The notes under the pieces: generated by a model | The model's input: the letters and a program-made list of their open reading frames with translations, nothing else | Databases searched by the model: none | What the model was told of the DNA's origin: nothing | Program-made: the position numbers and the translations under genes | In this document: positions 1 to 9,115 of the stretch, piece by piece | Layout of the letters: every line of letters begins with the position of its first letter | How positions within the stretch are numbered: position 1 is the stretch's first letter | Assembly: GCA_038093975.1 (NCBI GenBank) | Contig: JBBPTG010000465.1 | Span: 1 to 11,599 of the forward strand | Source of the DNA: Chalciporus piperatus | Lineage: Eukaryota > Basidiomycota > Agaricomycetes > Boletales > Boletaceae | Length of the DNA: 11,599 bases | Direction of reading: 5' to 3'

Positions 1-1852
1 CCCCTTGTAGATGGCGACACCTTCTGGCCAACTCCGCACCGCGCTTGCCAGTCGCCCTGCCACTCCCCGTTCCCGCGCAAGTTCTTCGACCTTGAACAGA
101 TACGTACGTATCCCGAAAATGATCGCGCCTGTCCGTGGGAGTCGCCGCAACGTCTGTCGCTCACTCCGTAGGCGAAGAGTTTTAGGCGCGAGGTATGGCG
201 CGGGGTCGGCACTGTGTCCATTGCCATGCAAAAAGTCATCTTCGCGCCCATTTGTCGACTCTGACCAGCCCAACTCCTCCGGATCGACATCCGACGTCAC
301 ATCCTCTCCCACGTCCGATTTAAGTTCCCCGTCTCCATCATGCGCCGTTTTGTCGGGTTTGACGACCTGCATAAAGTAATTATTCCGTATCACTGGTTTA
401 TCTAGGGCGTCTGAAGAACCGCTCCATGCTCGTTTCGAGTTTCTCTTTGACTGAATACGATACAGAGAAAATGAATGCCAAGTGGATGCGAACACCAAAA
501 AAAGCGCTTACATTGAGGAACATTCCCTGACAGGTGTATTTCATCAAGAGGCATGCCAATTTTGTCGCTCAGGCGCCAGAACCCTGAGTATTTACGTCGC
601 AGAGTCAGTGAACCCGATAAAAGCGTGTCTTTTACCTACGCAATCACTCACCTGGCGTGCTTATCGCTCCAGCCTGGAAGTAATACTTCCCGTCCGATCC
701 TATGCCGCGCTGGGTTAGCAAGCACCGCGACAGATAGGGGGACCACGCGGAAGGAGAGCGGCGAGTCACCTTCTATCATTATGGCAACGTCTTCTTGAAC
801 CCTTGTAAGGTACATTCCATTCGATCAATCAGGTTGCACCAGCAACACGTTCATGACGTATGTGGAATGGATAACTCACAAACCATTCACGATCTTCATT
901 GCCTCTTCACCCATCTCCACGCCTTTAAGGCTTTCCAGAACGCCCAGGTCATATTTGGCACCAGTCTCCGTGACCTCGATGCTACTAATTGGGACCTCTT
1001 CATGCCACGAGAGCGGAATCCCACCAACAGAAGGAACAGGGGAGGTCAAGATCCGGGATACGCGGAATGACGTCGGATATCGTCGAGAAAGATACTCTGC
1101 AAGCTCGTACACCAATTCTTTTGCTAGATCAAAGTCGTCGATGTCTTCGTTCGAGAAATGGTCGAGTCACCCACCAGCTTTAGCCCCGCCAGACACCCTG
1201 ACCCCCTCGTCCTCGCGAGCAGGCAGAACCCGGACGACGTTTCTTTTGCGTGTACGAAGCCTGAAACTGCGAACGCGTTGGTACATTGTATATGATGAGT
1301 CTAGCTCAATCCATTCGCTCCACGGCATGGCGCGTATTCCCATCGTCACACTACGGGACATGGTGAGCAATCGTATAACACAAGCGAGGAACCCATTCGA
1401 ATCACTGATATTCGCCCCAGCGGAATGGACGGTATGGTACAGGCTTGATATCCTTGAGTTCGTATTGACAAGGGGTGATTTCTGGATAGTCGAAACGCTG
1501 GGGGGTCCATTCTAACCCATTTCAAACCCGACGCGTCTGTGAGTGGTCACTGCAACAAGAAGCATCCTAACTCACCTCCATTTTCACGATTTTTATTGTC
1601 CGCTGCTTCGTTGGCGGCATTCGATTTGATGGGAGCAGCACTACCGACCTTTGAACTCACCCTCATCCACGTCCACTTTAATACCCTCAGACTTGCAAAG
1701 AGCACAATGGTTTGGAGTGCGAGGTGGAGCAATGTGGGAAACCATGTCAGAGATGCGTCATTGGAGCCAAGCGGAGGAGCATCATCACTCGTCCTATTGT
1801 AGTCGCTGGCCACTGGCACCATGAGAGTCGAGAACCAGCTTTGCAGCTCCAT
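1..1852 (-). CDS. DUF3445 / HODM alpha-subunit-like protein, 5' part, multi-exon, with two lesions
   Basis: Recognised from minus-strand segments typical of the fungal DUF3445 family (haem-dependent oxidative N-demethylase alpha-like, Pfam PF11927). In order: VPYRPFRWGEY, MPWSEWIELD, LAEYLSRRYPTSFRV, VQEDVAIMIE, YYFQAGAISTPGFWRL, DKIGMPLDEIHLSGNVPQ, KPVIRNNYF, LRSERQTLRRLPRTGAI and GRLASAVRSWPEGVAIYKG. Proposed exons: 1576-1852, 1406-1511, 880-1350, 770-801, 652-699, 512-583 and 1-450, with the gene continuing left of the window. All six introns (55-78 nt) are GT...AG and keep the frame. Exon 1 starts at the ATG at 1850-1852 and encodes a hydrophobic segment (LLHLALQTIVLFASLRVL) fitting an N-terminal membrane anchor. 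Two defects: an in-frame TGA at 1167-1169, and a +1 shift near 411-412 between SMERFF and DALDKPVIRNNYF. The family is a putative haem oxidoreductase; the substrate here is unknown. Family assignment is confident, gene intactness is not. Confidence 0.85.
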
Positions 1853-2407
1853 GGATCGGTTGTCTGAAGAAGAAGAGATGTTGGCAACGGACTAAGCCCC
1901 AAGAGCGGAATTCACACTTACATATACTGCGCGGAACAGAAATATAAGGCGTCGGGCTTTACGGCAACGACGCGAACCGGGCCATCATCTGATCACGAGC
2001 ATGGGGGTCTTGATCAGCTTGGGCTGGCTCTCACGCGCACGATGGGCAGTTGCCTCAACGTTTTAGAAGTGATTCAAATTCCGTCCGACGAGTCGGCGAC
2101 GCCCCAGATAACTGTTCGCAGAGATGAACCGACTCACTTGGCCAGCGCAGTCCCCTTGCAGGCACCCTAGACGCACCATGCTGATTTTGTTCGGGGGTAG
2201 TGTGCAAGTGCTTTATTTGACTCTGCCAGTACTGAATTTGGACGCCAGGGATATACTCTAGCTGAACTTTGTAGAGAACAGGGGCATTGAATGATTACAT
2301 CTCGAGAAGAGAAAAAGCTTACGCGTCATAGGCCTTTACTTGCCGCTGCCCTTCATTGGACTAGAGGTTCAATTTCAATAGGTCGCAGCCTGTATAGTAG
2401 AGTAGCT
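1853..2407 (-). promoter_or_regulatory. Upstream region of the DUF3445 gene, TATA-like box at 1918-1927
   Basis: No convincing coding sequence is seen on either strand. On the minus strand a TATA-like motif (GTATATGTAA, 1918-1927) lies about 65-75 nt before the first ATG of the DUF3445 gene, a sensible spacing for a short 5' leader. A second AT-rich stretch (CTTATATTT on minus) lies near 1940-1948. The Helitron begins directly upstream, so this gene has only about 0.55 kb of its own upstream DNA. Promoter assignment is inferred from position and motif only. Confidence 0.35.
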
Positions 2408-2440
2408 CTAGTACTTGAGTAGTCACCTTGCTTGCAAGGT
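2408..2440 (-). repeat. Candidate Helitron 3' terminus: palindrome plus CTAG
   Basis: At 2425-2440 lies the palindrome ACCTTGCTTGCAAGGT (7-bp stem, 2-nt loop). Reading on minus, 13 nt separate it from CTAG at 2408-2411. Helitrons typically end in a short hairpin about 10-12 nt before CTRR. The next base outward is A, whereas the usual target gives T, which weakens the exact end call. An alternative CTAG followed by T lies at 2361-2364 but has no good hairpin before it. Confidence 0.4.
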
Positions 2441-2534
2441 CATTCACATGGTGCGTTCGGGTGAAAATAATCAACTTTGGTAAACAAATACTAAAAAAAG
2501 TAATCATCGTTTCCGTTGCTCCTACTTCACCCGA

Positions 2535-5500
2535 CTACATCTGTGGTCCATATTCACCACGCTCGAAAGCTTGTTTAGTACGAGTAGCTAGAACTTGCAA
2601 TCGATCATCCTCTTCTCTTAGTGCGTCCGACGGGTGCCGTGTAAACAACGTATCCTCAAAGTCGCGCAACAAACGAATGTTGCAACGACCGATTCCGCGT
2701 GAAAGCGCAACATACGCATTGAACGGCGTTAATCCAAAGCTCGTGGTTTTTCCTATATCCACCACGACGTAAGGTAGACTTTGTCCTTGTGATTTGAAGT
2801 CCGTAAACGCATAAGCTAGCGTAATCGGTAGTTGTCGTCGAGTGACGCGAATGCGTGGTTTAGAACCGATGAAAAAATGATGAGTAACTGGGAAGATAGG
2901 TATTTGTTTTTGCGGAAGTTCGTCGAACGTTACGTTGTTCCGAAGCGACGGTGGTAATTGAATGACGACGCAGAGAGGAGGATAGTTCAATCGGATTGGA
3001 CGGGTAGAGTTCGTAGCTTGTTCAGGTTCGCGTGGATCAAGTATAATTTGTGTAATGATACCTCGCGTTCCATTGGCTAGATTTGCTGCAGGGCAAATGT
3101 TTTCTGTTATCATGATTGGTGCTCCTATAGCGATGTCCGTCACCATCTCCAGTTCTCCTGTTTCGTCGACCGACATTTTCGCGACTGTGAATCGTTCAAG
3201 CATCGTTAACGGACCTTTTGTTGTCGAGTTCTCCGACATAGAGCGATAACGAATGCTCCCCGTAAGCTTGCAATGTTTATCGAGTGCGAGCTCATTCCAG
3301 CGCACTCTTACACTGTTCCTTGGAGTGACAAGCACTGCGTCTTTCCACGGATGTGTTCCAAAGTTAGGTATGTCACAACGAGGATGATCGAGAATAAGAG
3401 TGCGCATCGTTTGCAGATCTTCCTTCGTACATTCACCTATTCTCGCTCTGTCCAGTATCGCACTCCATTCTTCATCATCAATACGCATTTGTTGCGTAAA
3501 GAACACTACCGTATCGAATTGAAGAAATGTTGAACGTCCAAGTTCACTTTTTATCGTTGGTTGTTTCGATTGAAATAGAGCGCGTTTGATCTTCGCTAGT
3601 ATTGGCGAGTGTTATCATTAACTTAAGTTACTCAATTTCCAGATCCGAGAAAAAATGTACTCACCAACAGGTGGCAGTTGATGAAAATCTCCGACAACTG
3701 CCGTATCGAGTCCACCAAGAGGATCAGAACTAGATTCGTTTCCAACGACTATCGACACGATTTTCGAAAGGTCGGTCAAGGTGTCTGTGGTGAGCATGCT
3801 GATTTCATCAACGATCAATAGGTGTTTGCCCATTATGTTGTTTCTTCGTCGAGCAGCCATTTGCGGATTAGGATGAATTGCCCAAGTGTCGGAGCGAGGT
3901 ACGCACGCCGGAAGACCTGCCCATGAATGAACCGTGGAACCTCCAATGTTGCTGGCCGCTACACCTGTCGTTCCCGTTTTCGCTAACGAGTTCGCGACTC
4001 CGTATTGAACATATAAGTCGTCGATTGCTTGAATGAAAAAAGTCTTCCCAACACCACCATGCCCTCCAATAAACATCAACAATTGTCTCGTTTCGCGGTT
4101 CTCCAGTTTGGCGATGAGTTGGTTCCGAATGATGATGTACGCCATACGTTGTTCTTCATTCAATCTTGTACAATTCGGATCGTGATAACTGTTCATATCG
4201 TCCGCAACTCGAAGTTCTACTTTCTCATGCTCTTCAACGCTCGAAAGAGGTGCGATATTGACATCACCTGAATCTTGTTGTTCCGTATTCATCGTAGCGT
4301 TTTGATGTTGATTACTCTGATTCTCGATAGTTGACGACCATTTTCGATATCGACCTAGATCGTTTTCGCTACTGTTTCTCGCAGGATTGATTCTCTCCAC
4401 AGCTCTGTGTTCCACGGAAAATACACCATGGTCTCCTGCGATGTTCATACCGATGTCAGCATATAAGAGTTCACGGGTCGAAAATGACGAATGTAATGCT
4501 TCCTCAACATCATCTTCTGTGATGTGTCCTCCTGTCCAATTAATTGAACATTATTCATTTATTGTGCGACAGTCGATAACATACCTAGGTGCTGTTCCGT
4601 CACTTCTTCACAATCTTCATCATCTTCGTTATAATCCACTGCTGTTGTTGCCGTCGTCCATTCTGTTGACAGTCCTTCCTTTTCAACTTCCTTTGCTTTA
4701 TCTGCACACGAGTAGTAGTACTGTATGTTTTCGAGCACGTCATGGAAGATTGTAGGAGCAGTAGCCATGAAGAAATCGAAAGTGAGTTGGAATGAGAGGT
4801 TGTCGGGTTTAAGGTCCGTGATATATCTCCAGGGTTTCAGCAAGGCGAGTGCAGAAGCGCAATACAGAGATCGTGAATCTTCTCGATCGCTACGTGGAAA
4901 CCAGATTCCAGGAAAGTAAGGCATCACTTCATGGTCCTCGTTACGGAGCACCCGACAGCGCTTTGACCTATCAGGTTCGTATGAAATGCGGACATTACGT
5001 TTTCTGAGAGGAACTTCACTTTCCTGCTCTGTAGATAGTTTCGGCACGTCGTACGTGTTAAGAAAAAAGTCGAGAAAAGAGTAGTTCTCGAGAGCAATTC
5101 CGCGCTCCATATAGTCTCGAACACGGTCACGAACACGCAACACGCCATCCCGAACTTCAAGGACAGCATATTCCGCCTGAAATATGCTGATCGTCAACCG
5201 ATCAAAATCACTTTATAAATCGTTATCGCACTTACGTTGTCTTCATTTCGTTCACATACACTAGATGATTCCGTCGCTTCTTCAACATCACTCTTTCCAC
5301 TAAGCATAGGGTACGTTTCCTTCAAAAGGGAGATAACCGTTGAGATATGAATAGGCTCGAAATGATGCGATATGTAACGATCACCCCAACCCATCAAGTA
5401 ACTGACCACTTCGGGAGCACTAAACTCCTGGTCGCGGCTCAATGAATTAGCGCATCGTTGAATGAGTTTCTTATTGAGATCTTGCAAAGTAGAGTTCGCG

Positions 5501-6214
5501 ATATGATCCGCTTCGTGGAAAGTGAGAGTACGGGCGAGAACAGCTGACGAATTGAATAGATGTCGTTGGTGTTTCGTAGTATAGTTCGTGAAATAGTGAT
5601 TGATATGTCTTGTTTCCTCTCCATTCGTAATCAGTTTTCCATCGTTGTTGCATTCCACCGTATCTGTGACGGACGGAATCCAGTTATTCAACATCGGATT
5701 CGCTCGTTCCGGTCCCCATTGGCCATGAAGATCAATCCATGCGCTATCTGCCAACGGAAATGGAGTGTGACGTTTGCAGAGTAGTTTTCCTGTGAATATA
5801 AGAACGATGTCTTACACTATCAAGGAATATGAACAGCTTACCGTTAATAACGACAGTACATGCAGGTCCACACTTGTGAATTTGTAACGCATTGACAAGT
5901 CTCTGTCGTACGAGTTGTCGTTTCATTTCGTATAAAGGTTCGCGTGGATCGACAGGACGAGCATAAGAAATTGAGGAATCTCTTGGTAAGTCCATGAAGT
6001 CGTCCTGAACTACATCTTGAATTGAACCACGAATATTTGTTGAGATGAAGTTCGCGACACGTTCACGAAATCGTTCGCTCTCCAGCAAGATTTTCATGCG
6101 GCTCGCAGGAGGAGCTCCGCGTAGCCATAGCAGCATGTGGAGATGTAATGTTCCTCGTCCCTGTGCTTCGACTGTTCCTATGTGACCCTCCACTCGCCCA
6201 AACACGCCATCATT
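2535..6214 (-). CDS. Helitron Rep/PIF1 helicase, 3' portion (Rep HUH part to helicase end)
   Basis: Continuation of the Helitron gene after the nested insertion. Exons: 5842-6214 (start interrupted), 5236-5789, 4585-5176, 3665-4531 and 2535-3595. Introns 5790-5841, 5177-5235, 4532-4584 and 3596-3664 (52-69 nt) are GT...AG and all joins stay in frame. Rep features: the HUH motif GRGTLHLHMLLW (two His codons at about 6137-6145) and the Y-rich motif HYFTNYTTK (Tyr codons 5593-5595 and 5581-5583), matching the paired catalytic tyrosines of Helitrons. Helicase features: Walker A GGHGGVGKT (4041-4067), Walker B LLIVDEIS (about 3798-3821), GDFHQLPP (about 3669-3692), DFKSQGQS (2778-2801) and YVALSRG (2694-2714). 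All key residues look present and no stops interrupt the exons. The nuclease would nick and join DNA at the element ends and the helicase would unwind it. The gene lacks its own start here because of the insertion. Confidence 0.92.
6213..6214. repeat. Target-site duplication, left copy (TT)
   Basis: The two bases directly outside the left terminal inverted repeat are TT, matching TT at 10200-10201. Keeping one copy and dropping 6215-10199 gives codons R-N-D-G at the join, in frame with both halves of the Rep exon. Two bases alone would be weak evidence; the exact frame restoration makes it good. Confidence 0.75.
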
Positions 6215-6297
6215 CATCAGCAACACTGCAAAAAGTCTGAAGTTACTGGATTGACTGGATCAGTTAAATCAGTCGTCCAGTAGCCCAGTGGTCCAGT
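6215..6297 (+). repeat. Terminal inverted repeat, left (83 bp, perfect)
   Basis: Identical to the reverse complement of 10117-10199 through all 83 bases by direct reading; similarity becomes patchy just inside. It holds two ACTGGA-type units near the outside and CAGT units further in, so the polarity of the repeat switches within the terminus around 6260-6270. Confidence 0.93.
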
Positions 6298-7065
6298 TAT
6301 TCAGTTATTCAGTAGTCCAGTGATTCAGCGCTGCAGTCATTTCAGTCGTTTCAGTAGCCCAGTTAACCAGTTAGCCAGTCGTTCCAGTCATCTTAGTAGC
6401 CTAGTGGCTGAGTGGTCCAATCATCCAGTCATTTCAGTTATCTTAGTAGCCCAGTGGCTGAGTGGTCCAGTCATTCAGTAATTTCAGCAATTTCAGTAGC
6501 CCAGTTGCCTAGTTATCCAGTTATCCAGTAGTCTCAGCAGCTCAGTGGGCCAGTGAGCCAGGCAATCCAATAGTCTCAGTAGTCCCAGTACTCCAGTCAA
6601 TCCAGTAATCCAGTCACTTCAGTCACACCAGTCACCCAGTCACACCAGTCACTCGGTCATCCAGTCATCCAGTCAGTCCAGTCAGTCCAGTTAATCAGTA
6701 CTCCAGTACTCTAGTCAGTCCAGTGATTCAGTCAGTCAGTATTCCAGTCAGCCCAGTCACCCAGTCAGCCTCTCAGTCCAGTCATTCAGTCACTCAGTCA
6801 TCCAGTCACTCAGTAGTCCAGTAGTCCAGTCACCCAGTCACTTCAGTCACACCAGTTACCCAGTCACACTAGTCACTCGGTCATCTAGTCTTATCCAGTA
6901 GTCCAGTTATCTAGTCATTCAGTAGTCCAGTCATTCAGTTGCTCAGTTGCTCAGTTAACCAGTAGTCTAGTAGTCCAGTCAGTCAGTCACTCCATCATTC
7001 CAGTAACCCAGTGCTCGAGTAATCTTATCACTCCAGTCACTCAGTACTCTGGTCACACAGTCACA
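6298..7065 (+). repeat. Subterminal CAGT-unit array, left arm
   Basis: About 770 bp of short units, mostly 8-10 bp, nearly all carrying CAGT and often CCAGT (for example CCAGTCACC, TCAGTCATC, CCAGTAGTC). Spacing varies, so it is not a clean tandem repeat. A cluster with CACACCAGT, CACTCGGTC and ATCCAGT near 6610-6665 recurs in degenerate form near 6836-6900, showing block duplication inside the arm. No CAGT-poor gap of more than about 20 bp was noticed until near 7066. The role is unknown; such arrays in other elements bind transposase, which is inference here. Confidence 0.92.
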
Positions 7066-7341
7066 TGGGAGCAATCCCGAAGTCAAATTTCAAGACCTAT
7101 ATCCAGAGATACAATACTAGTTTTGAGAAACATATATATGTATATATTTAATACAACCTATTTACGGGGTCTAGGAGATGTTTGACAATCTAGTACTTAT
7201 GCTCAGGGAAAATGCCAGCAAGACCATCGGTGTCCGAGACCGTCTCGTCCAGCATGGGTCACCACCACAAGCGCACGGAGGAAGCTCCTCGACATCGACC
7301 TGTTCTGTGCAGAGCTTGATGATGATACCAGTCATACCCTT
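7066..7341 (+). repeat. Inner inverted repeat, left, diverged
   Basis: Continues the inverted pairing inward from the CAGT array: GAGCAATCCCGAAGTCAA, an AT-rich block (CATATATATGTATATATTTA), and TTTACGGGGTCTAGGAGATG are all matched in reverse complement at 8779-9115. Divergence is clearly greater than in the outer 83 bp (many substitutions and small gaps). The pairing extends into a decayed coding end (see 7148-7430). Confidence 0.85.
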
Positions 7342-7430
7342 CGAAAAGAAACACTTGAGGAACCTTGGCAGCATTACCAGCGTTGCGCTCTCCGTGCGAT
7401 CCAAGGCATCGATTTGCTGCGCGTGAGTTG
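7148..7430 (-). pseudogene. Decayed coding end, left inverted copy, unknown product
   Basis: On minus this stretch contains remnants matching the right arm: KGMTGIIIKLC in one frame and DTDGLAGIFPEHKY followed by a stop and IVKHLLDPVNRLY in another. The right arm copy reads KGIIGIIIGLC and DTDGFAGVFPDHKYEIVKHL. Frames are broken and a TAG replaces a Glu codon. I do not recognise the protein family. As both copies sit in inverted arms of one element, their agreement reflects duplication, not independent conservation. Confidence 0.5.
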
Positions 7431-7593
7431 AAGAGCTAAAAAAACATTGAGACGAGGGAGTTTTGGCAAATGAGGTACTGACACTGGACTTGGGGCGACA
7501 CCGCATCAGCGGGGAGAAACTTGAATGAGGGATGAGATGGAGGAAGAGTAGTGAAACATTCGCGTTCTTCGAAAGCCTGTCAAAACGCCCGTA

Positions 7594-7980
7594 TCAACGG
7601 ATCAATTTCACATTGATGTACTTGGCGAGAGCGAAGACACTGACGAAGAGGATAGCAGCGCAGGCAGCGAAGACGGTCGACGTGGGACCGGTCTGCGAGC
7701 CGATGTGGAGATATGTACTTGCGCCGAGACGAGTGCTGTAGGTGAAGGCGGGTTCATAGTTGACAGGATCCTGGTAGAGGTGGTACCGTTGCGGACAAGA
7801 ACAACGACACCGTGAACGTTAGTCGTGATGATTGAGAGGAATCGAGGAGTGGCTAGGAGCGAAAACGTACCTGGGAGCGCCTTCAGGAAGACGCGTCCGA
7901 CGAGTCTTGCCGGTGTGAGAGGTTGTGCGGACTGGGCGACTCTGCTTTCATGGGCTGGCGACCTTTTCCACGCTCGACAT
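7594..7980 (-). pseudogene. Captured fragment of a small tail-anchored membrane protein gene
   Basis: Minus strand. The exon-like piece 7871-7980 starts ATG (MSSVEKVASP) and hits TGA after ten codons, but in the same frame continues VRTTSHTGKTRRTRLPEGAP up to a GTACGT donor at 7870. An intron-like stretch with a GACTAAC branch site follows. The second piece, 7594-7788, reads YHLYQDPVNYEPAFTYSTRL, then LHIGSQTGPTSTVFAACAA, ILFVSVFALAKY and INVKLIR before TGA: a hydrophobic C-terminal segment flanked by basic residues, as in tail-anchored proteins. The expected acceptor lacks AG (CCGCAACGG), so splicing is probably broken. I do not recognise the family. Codon use and intron signals look like a host gene rather than a transposase. 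It lies head-to-head with the uL4 fragment. Confidence 0.6.
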
Positions 7981-8111
7981 GGTAGGTGAGATGAGAGGAA
8001 AGCCCGGAGGTCGTCATACTAGTCGCTGGGGGCTGGAACGCTGACGAAGAGCAACTTTGTGGTTAGACTTGAGCGAGGTGGCTGCGACTTAGAGTCGCAC
8101 TGGAATATTAT

Positions 8112-8475
8112 GTAAGCGCTTGGTAAGCTCAACCGCACGTCGAACACGTCTAACTAAGCTAACTACAACTCGACTACAACCCAACTTTCGACAAGGGCTC
8201 GTGGTCACCGCATTGAACAAATCTCCGAGGTCGCCCTTGTCGTCCCCGTTCTGTGGAGTCCCTCAAGAAGACCAAGGAAGCCGTCGCCCTCCTCAAGAGC
8301 CTAAACGCCCACGCAAACGGTTTCAATTCTCGCAAGCTCCGTGCAGGTGCGCAACCGCCGTTACCTCCATCGCCGTGGTCCGCTCGTCGTTTTCAACGAG
8401 CACCGGAATTCTCGTGAGTCTCTTCGCTGGTTTCAGGTATACTAACTACCATCGTAGTCTTCACAACATCCTCGT
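8112..8475 (+). pseudogene. RPL4: Captured, decayed fragment of ribosomal protein L4 (uL4) gene
   Basis: Plus-strand pieces match eukaryotic uL4 in order: RARGHRIEQISEVALVV (8194-8244), then in another frame SVESLKKTKEAVALLKSL and NSRKLRAG (8250-8349), then VRNRRYLHRRGPLVVFNE (8347-8400). The family has ARGHRIEEI..LVV, KTKEAVALLK, RKLRAGKGKMRNRR and RRGPLVVYNEDNGI. A few codons are lost between RAG and VRNRR. The piece 8112-8193 looks like an upstream intron (GTAAGC, CTAAC, AG), and 8414-8457 like a downstream one (GTGAGT, TACTAAC, TAG), after which TTCACAACATCC resembles the coding for FRNIP. Introns are present, so the fragment was taken from genomic DNA rather than a mature mRNA. Frameshifts and the missing ends make it non-functional. 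Sequence at 8476-8640 may hold more of uL4 but I cannot align it. Confidence 0.85.
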
Positions 8476-8742
8476 CCTCTCGCTCTGTGGTACATCCATT
8501 GCCATTACCCTTTCAGTCACTGCCATCGAAGAGCTTGCCGGTGTCGCCATTGCTCTGACGGGACCGGCACTCTCACTACTAACAAGCTCAGTCGACAAGG
8601 CTACAATTTGTTCGTGCGTTCCTTCCTCCGCTGATAATGTCATGCTCCTCGTTGTATTGACATCTCTCGTGCCCATGCCAGCATCAAGCTTTTGTATTTC
8701 AAGCCTTTTAAGCCCATCGACAGGCGCACGGAGATAACCTAG

Positions 8743-9038
8743 CACGAAGAGTCATCTGGCAAACTCGAGCGCGTCATCAAGGGTATCATCGGTATCATCA
8801 TCGGGCTCTGCACGCGCAACAAGACTAACGAGATTGAGAATGAACAGGAAGCCGACGTCGACGAGTCGGCTACTTGCTGTCTTCGCGCGCCTGCTGTCGC
8901 TTACGAGGAGTTGAATGGTGATGACCCCGGAGGCTGGATGGGATGATTTTGGATACTGATGGCTTCGCTGGCGTTTTCCCTGACCATAAGTACGAAATTG
9001 TCAAGCATCTCCTAGACCCCGTAAATAGATTGTGTTAG
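8743..9038 (+). pseudogene. Decayed coding end, right inverted copy, unknown product
   Basis: Frame 8743-8946 is open for 67 codons (LERVIKGIIGIIIGLC, then an acidic stretch IENEQEADVDE and a Gly-rich end) before TGA. A second frame, 8949-9038, reads LDTDGFAGVFPDHKYEIVKH then LLDPVNRLC and TAG. The two frames could be exon remnants or a frameshifted whole. No start codon or recognisable domain is seen. The short hydrophobic run IIGIIIGL might be membrane-associated, but this is weak. Confidence 0.45.
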
Positions 9039-9115
9039 ATACATAAATATATATGTTTCTGAAAACTAGTATTATATCTCTGGATATAGGTGAAAATTGA
9101 CTTCGGGATTGCTCG
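8779..9115 (-). repeat. Inner inverted repeat, right, diverged
   Basis: Reverse-complement partner of 7066-7341: shared blocks are AAGGGTATCATCGG (8779 onward), CATCTCCTAGACCCCGTAAA (9005-9024), an AT-rich stretch near 9040-9060, and TTGACTTCGGGATTGCTC. It is longer than the left copy because of an insertion/deletion around 8815-8840. Confidence 0.85.

Noticed and set aside
853..1515. 220-codon plus-strand open frame
   Set aside because: It is antisense to well-supported DUF3445 exons and crosses their introns.
2042..2170. Small plus-strand ORF (about 43 codons) in the intergenic region
   Set aside because: No similarity, no splice or promoter support, and of chance length.
2428..2772. Plus-strand ORF over the Helitron 3' end
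   Set aside because: It starts inside the palindrome and runs antisense to the conserved helicase C-terminus.
6298..7065. Possible CRISPR array or microsatellite
   Set aside because: Units are 8-10 bp with variable spacing and no unique spacers of regular length; the inverted partner at 9116-10116 and the termini show it is a transposon arm.
8120..8737. 205-codon plus-strand open frame
   Set aside because: It crosses the uL4 pieces in the wrong frame for much of its length and spans intron-like signals; the uL4 matches lie in changing frames.
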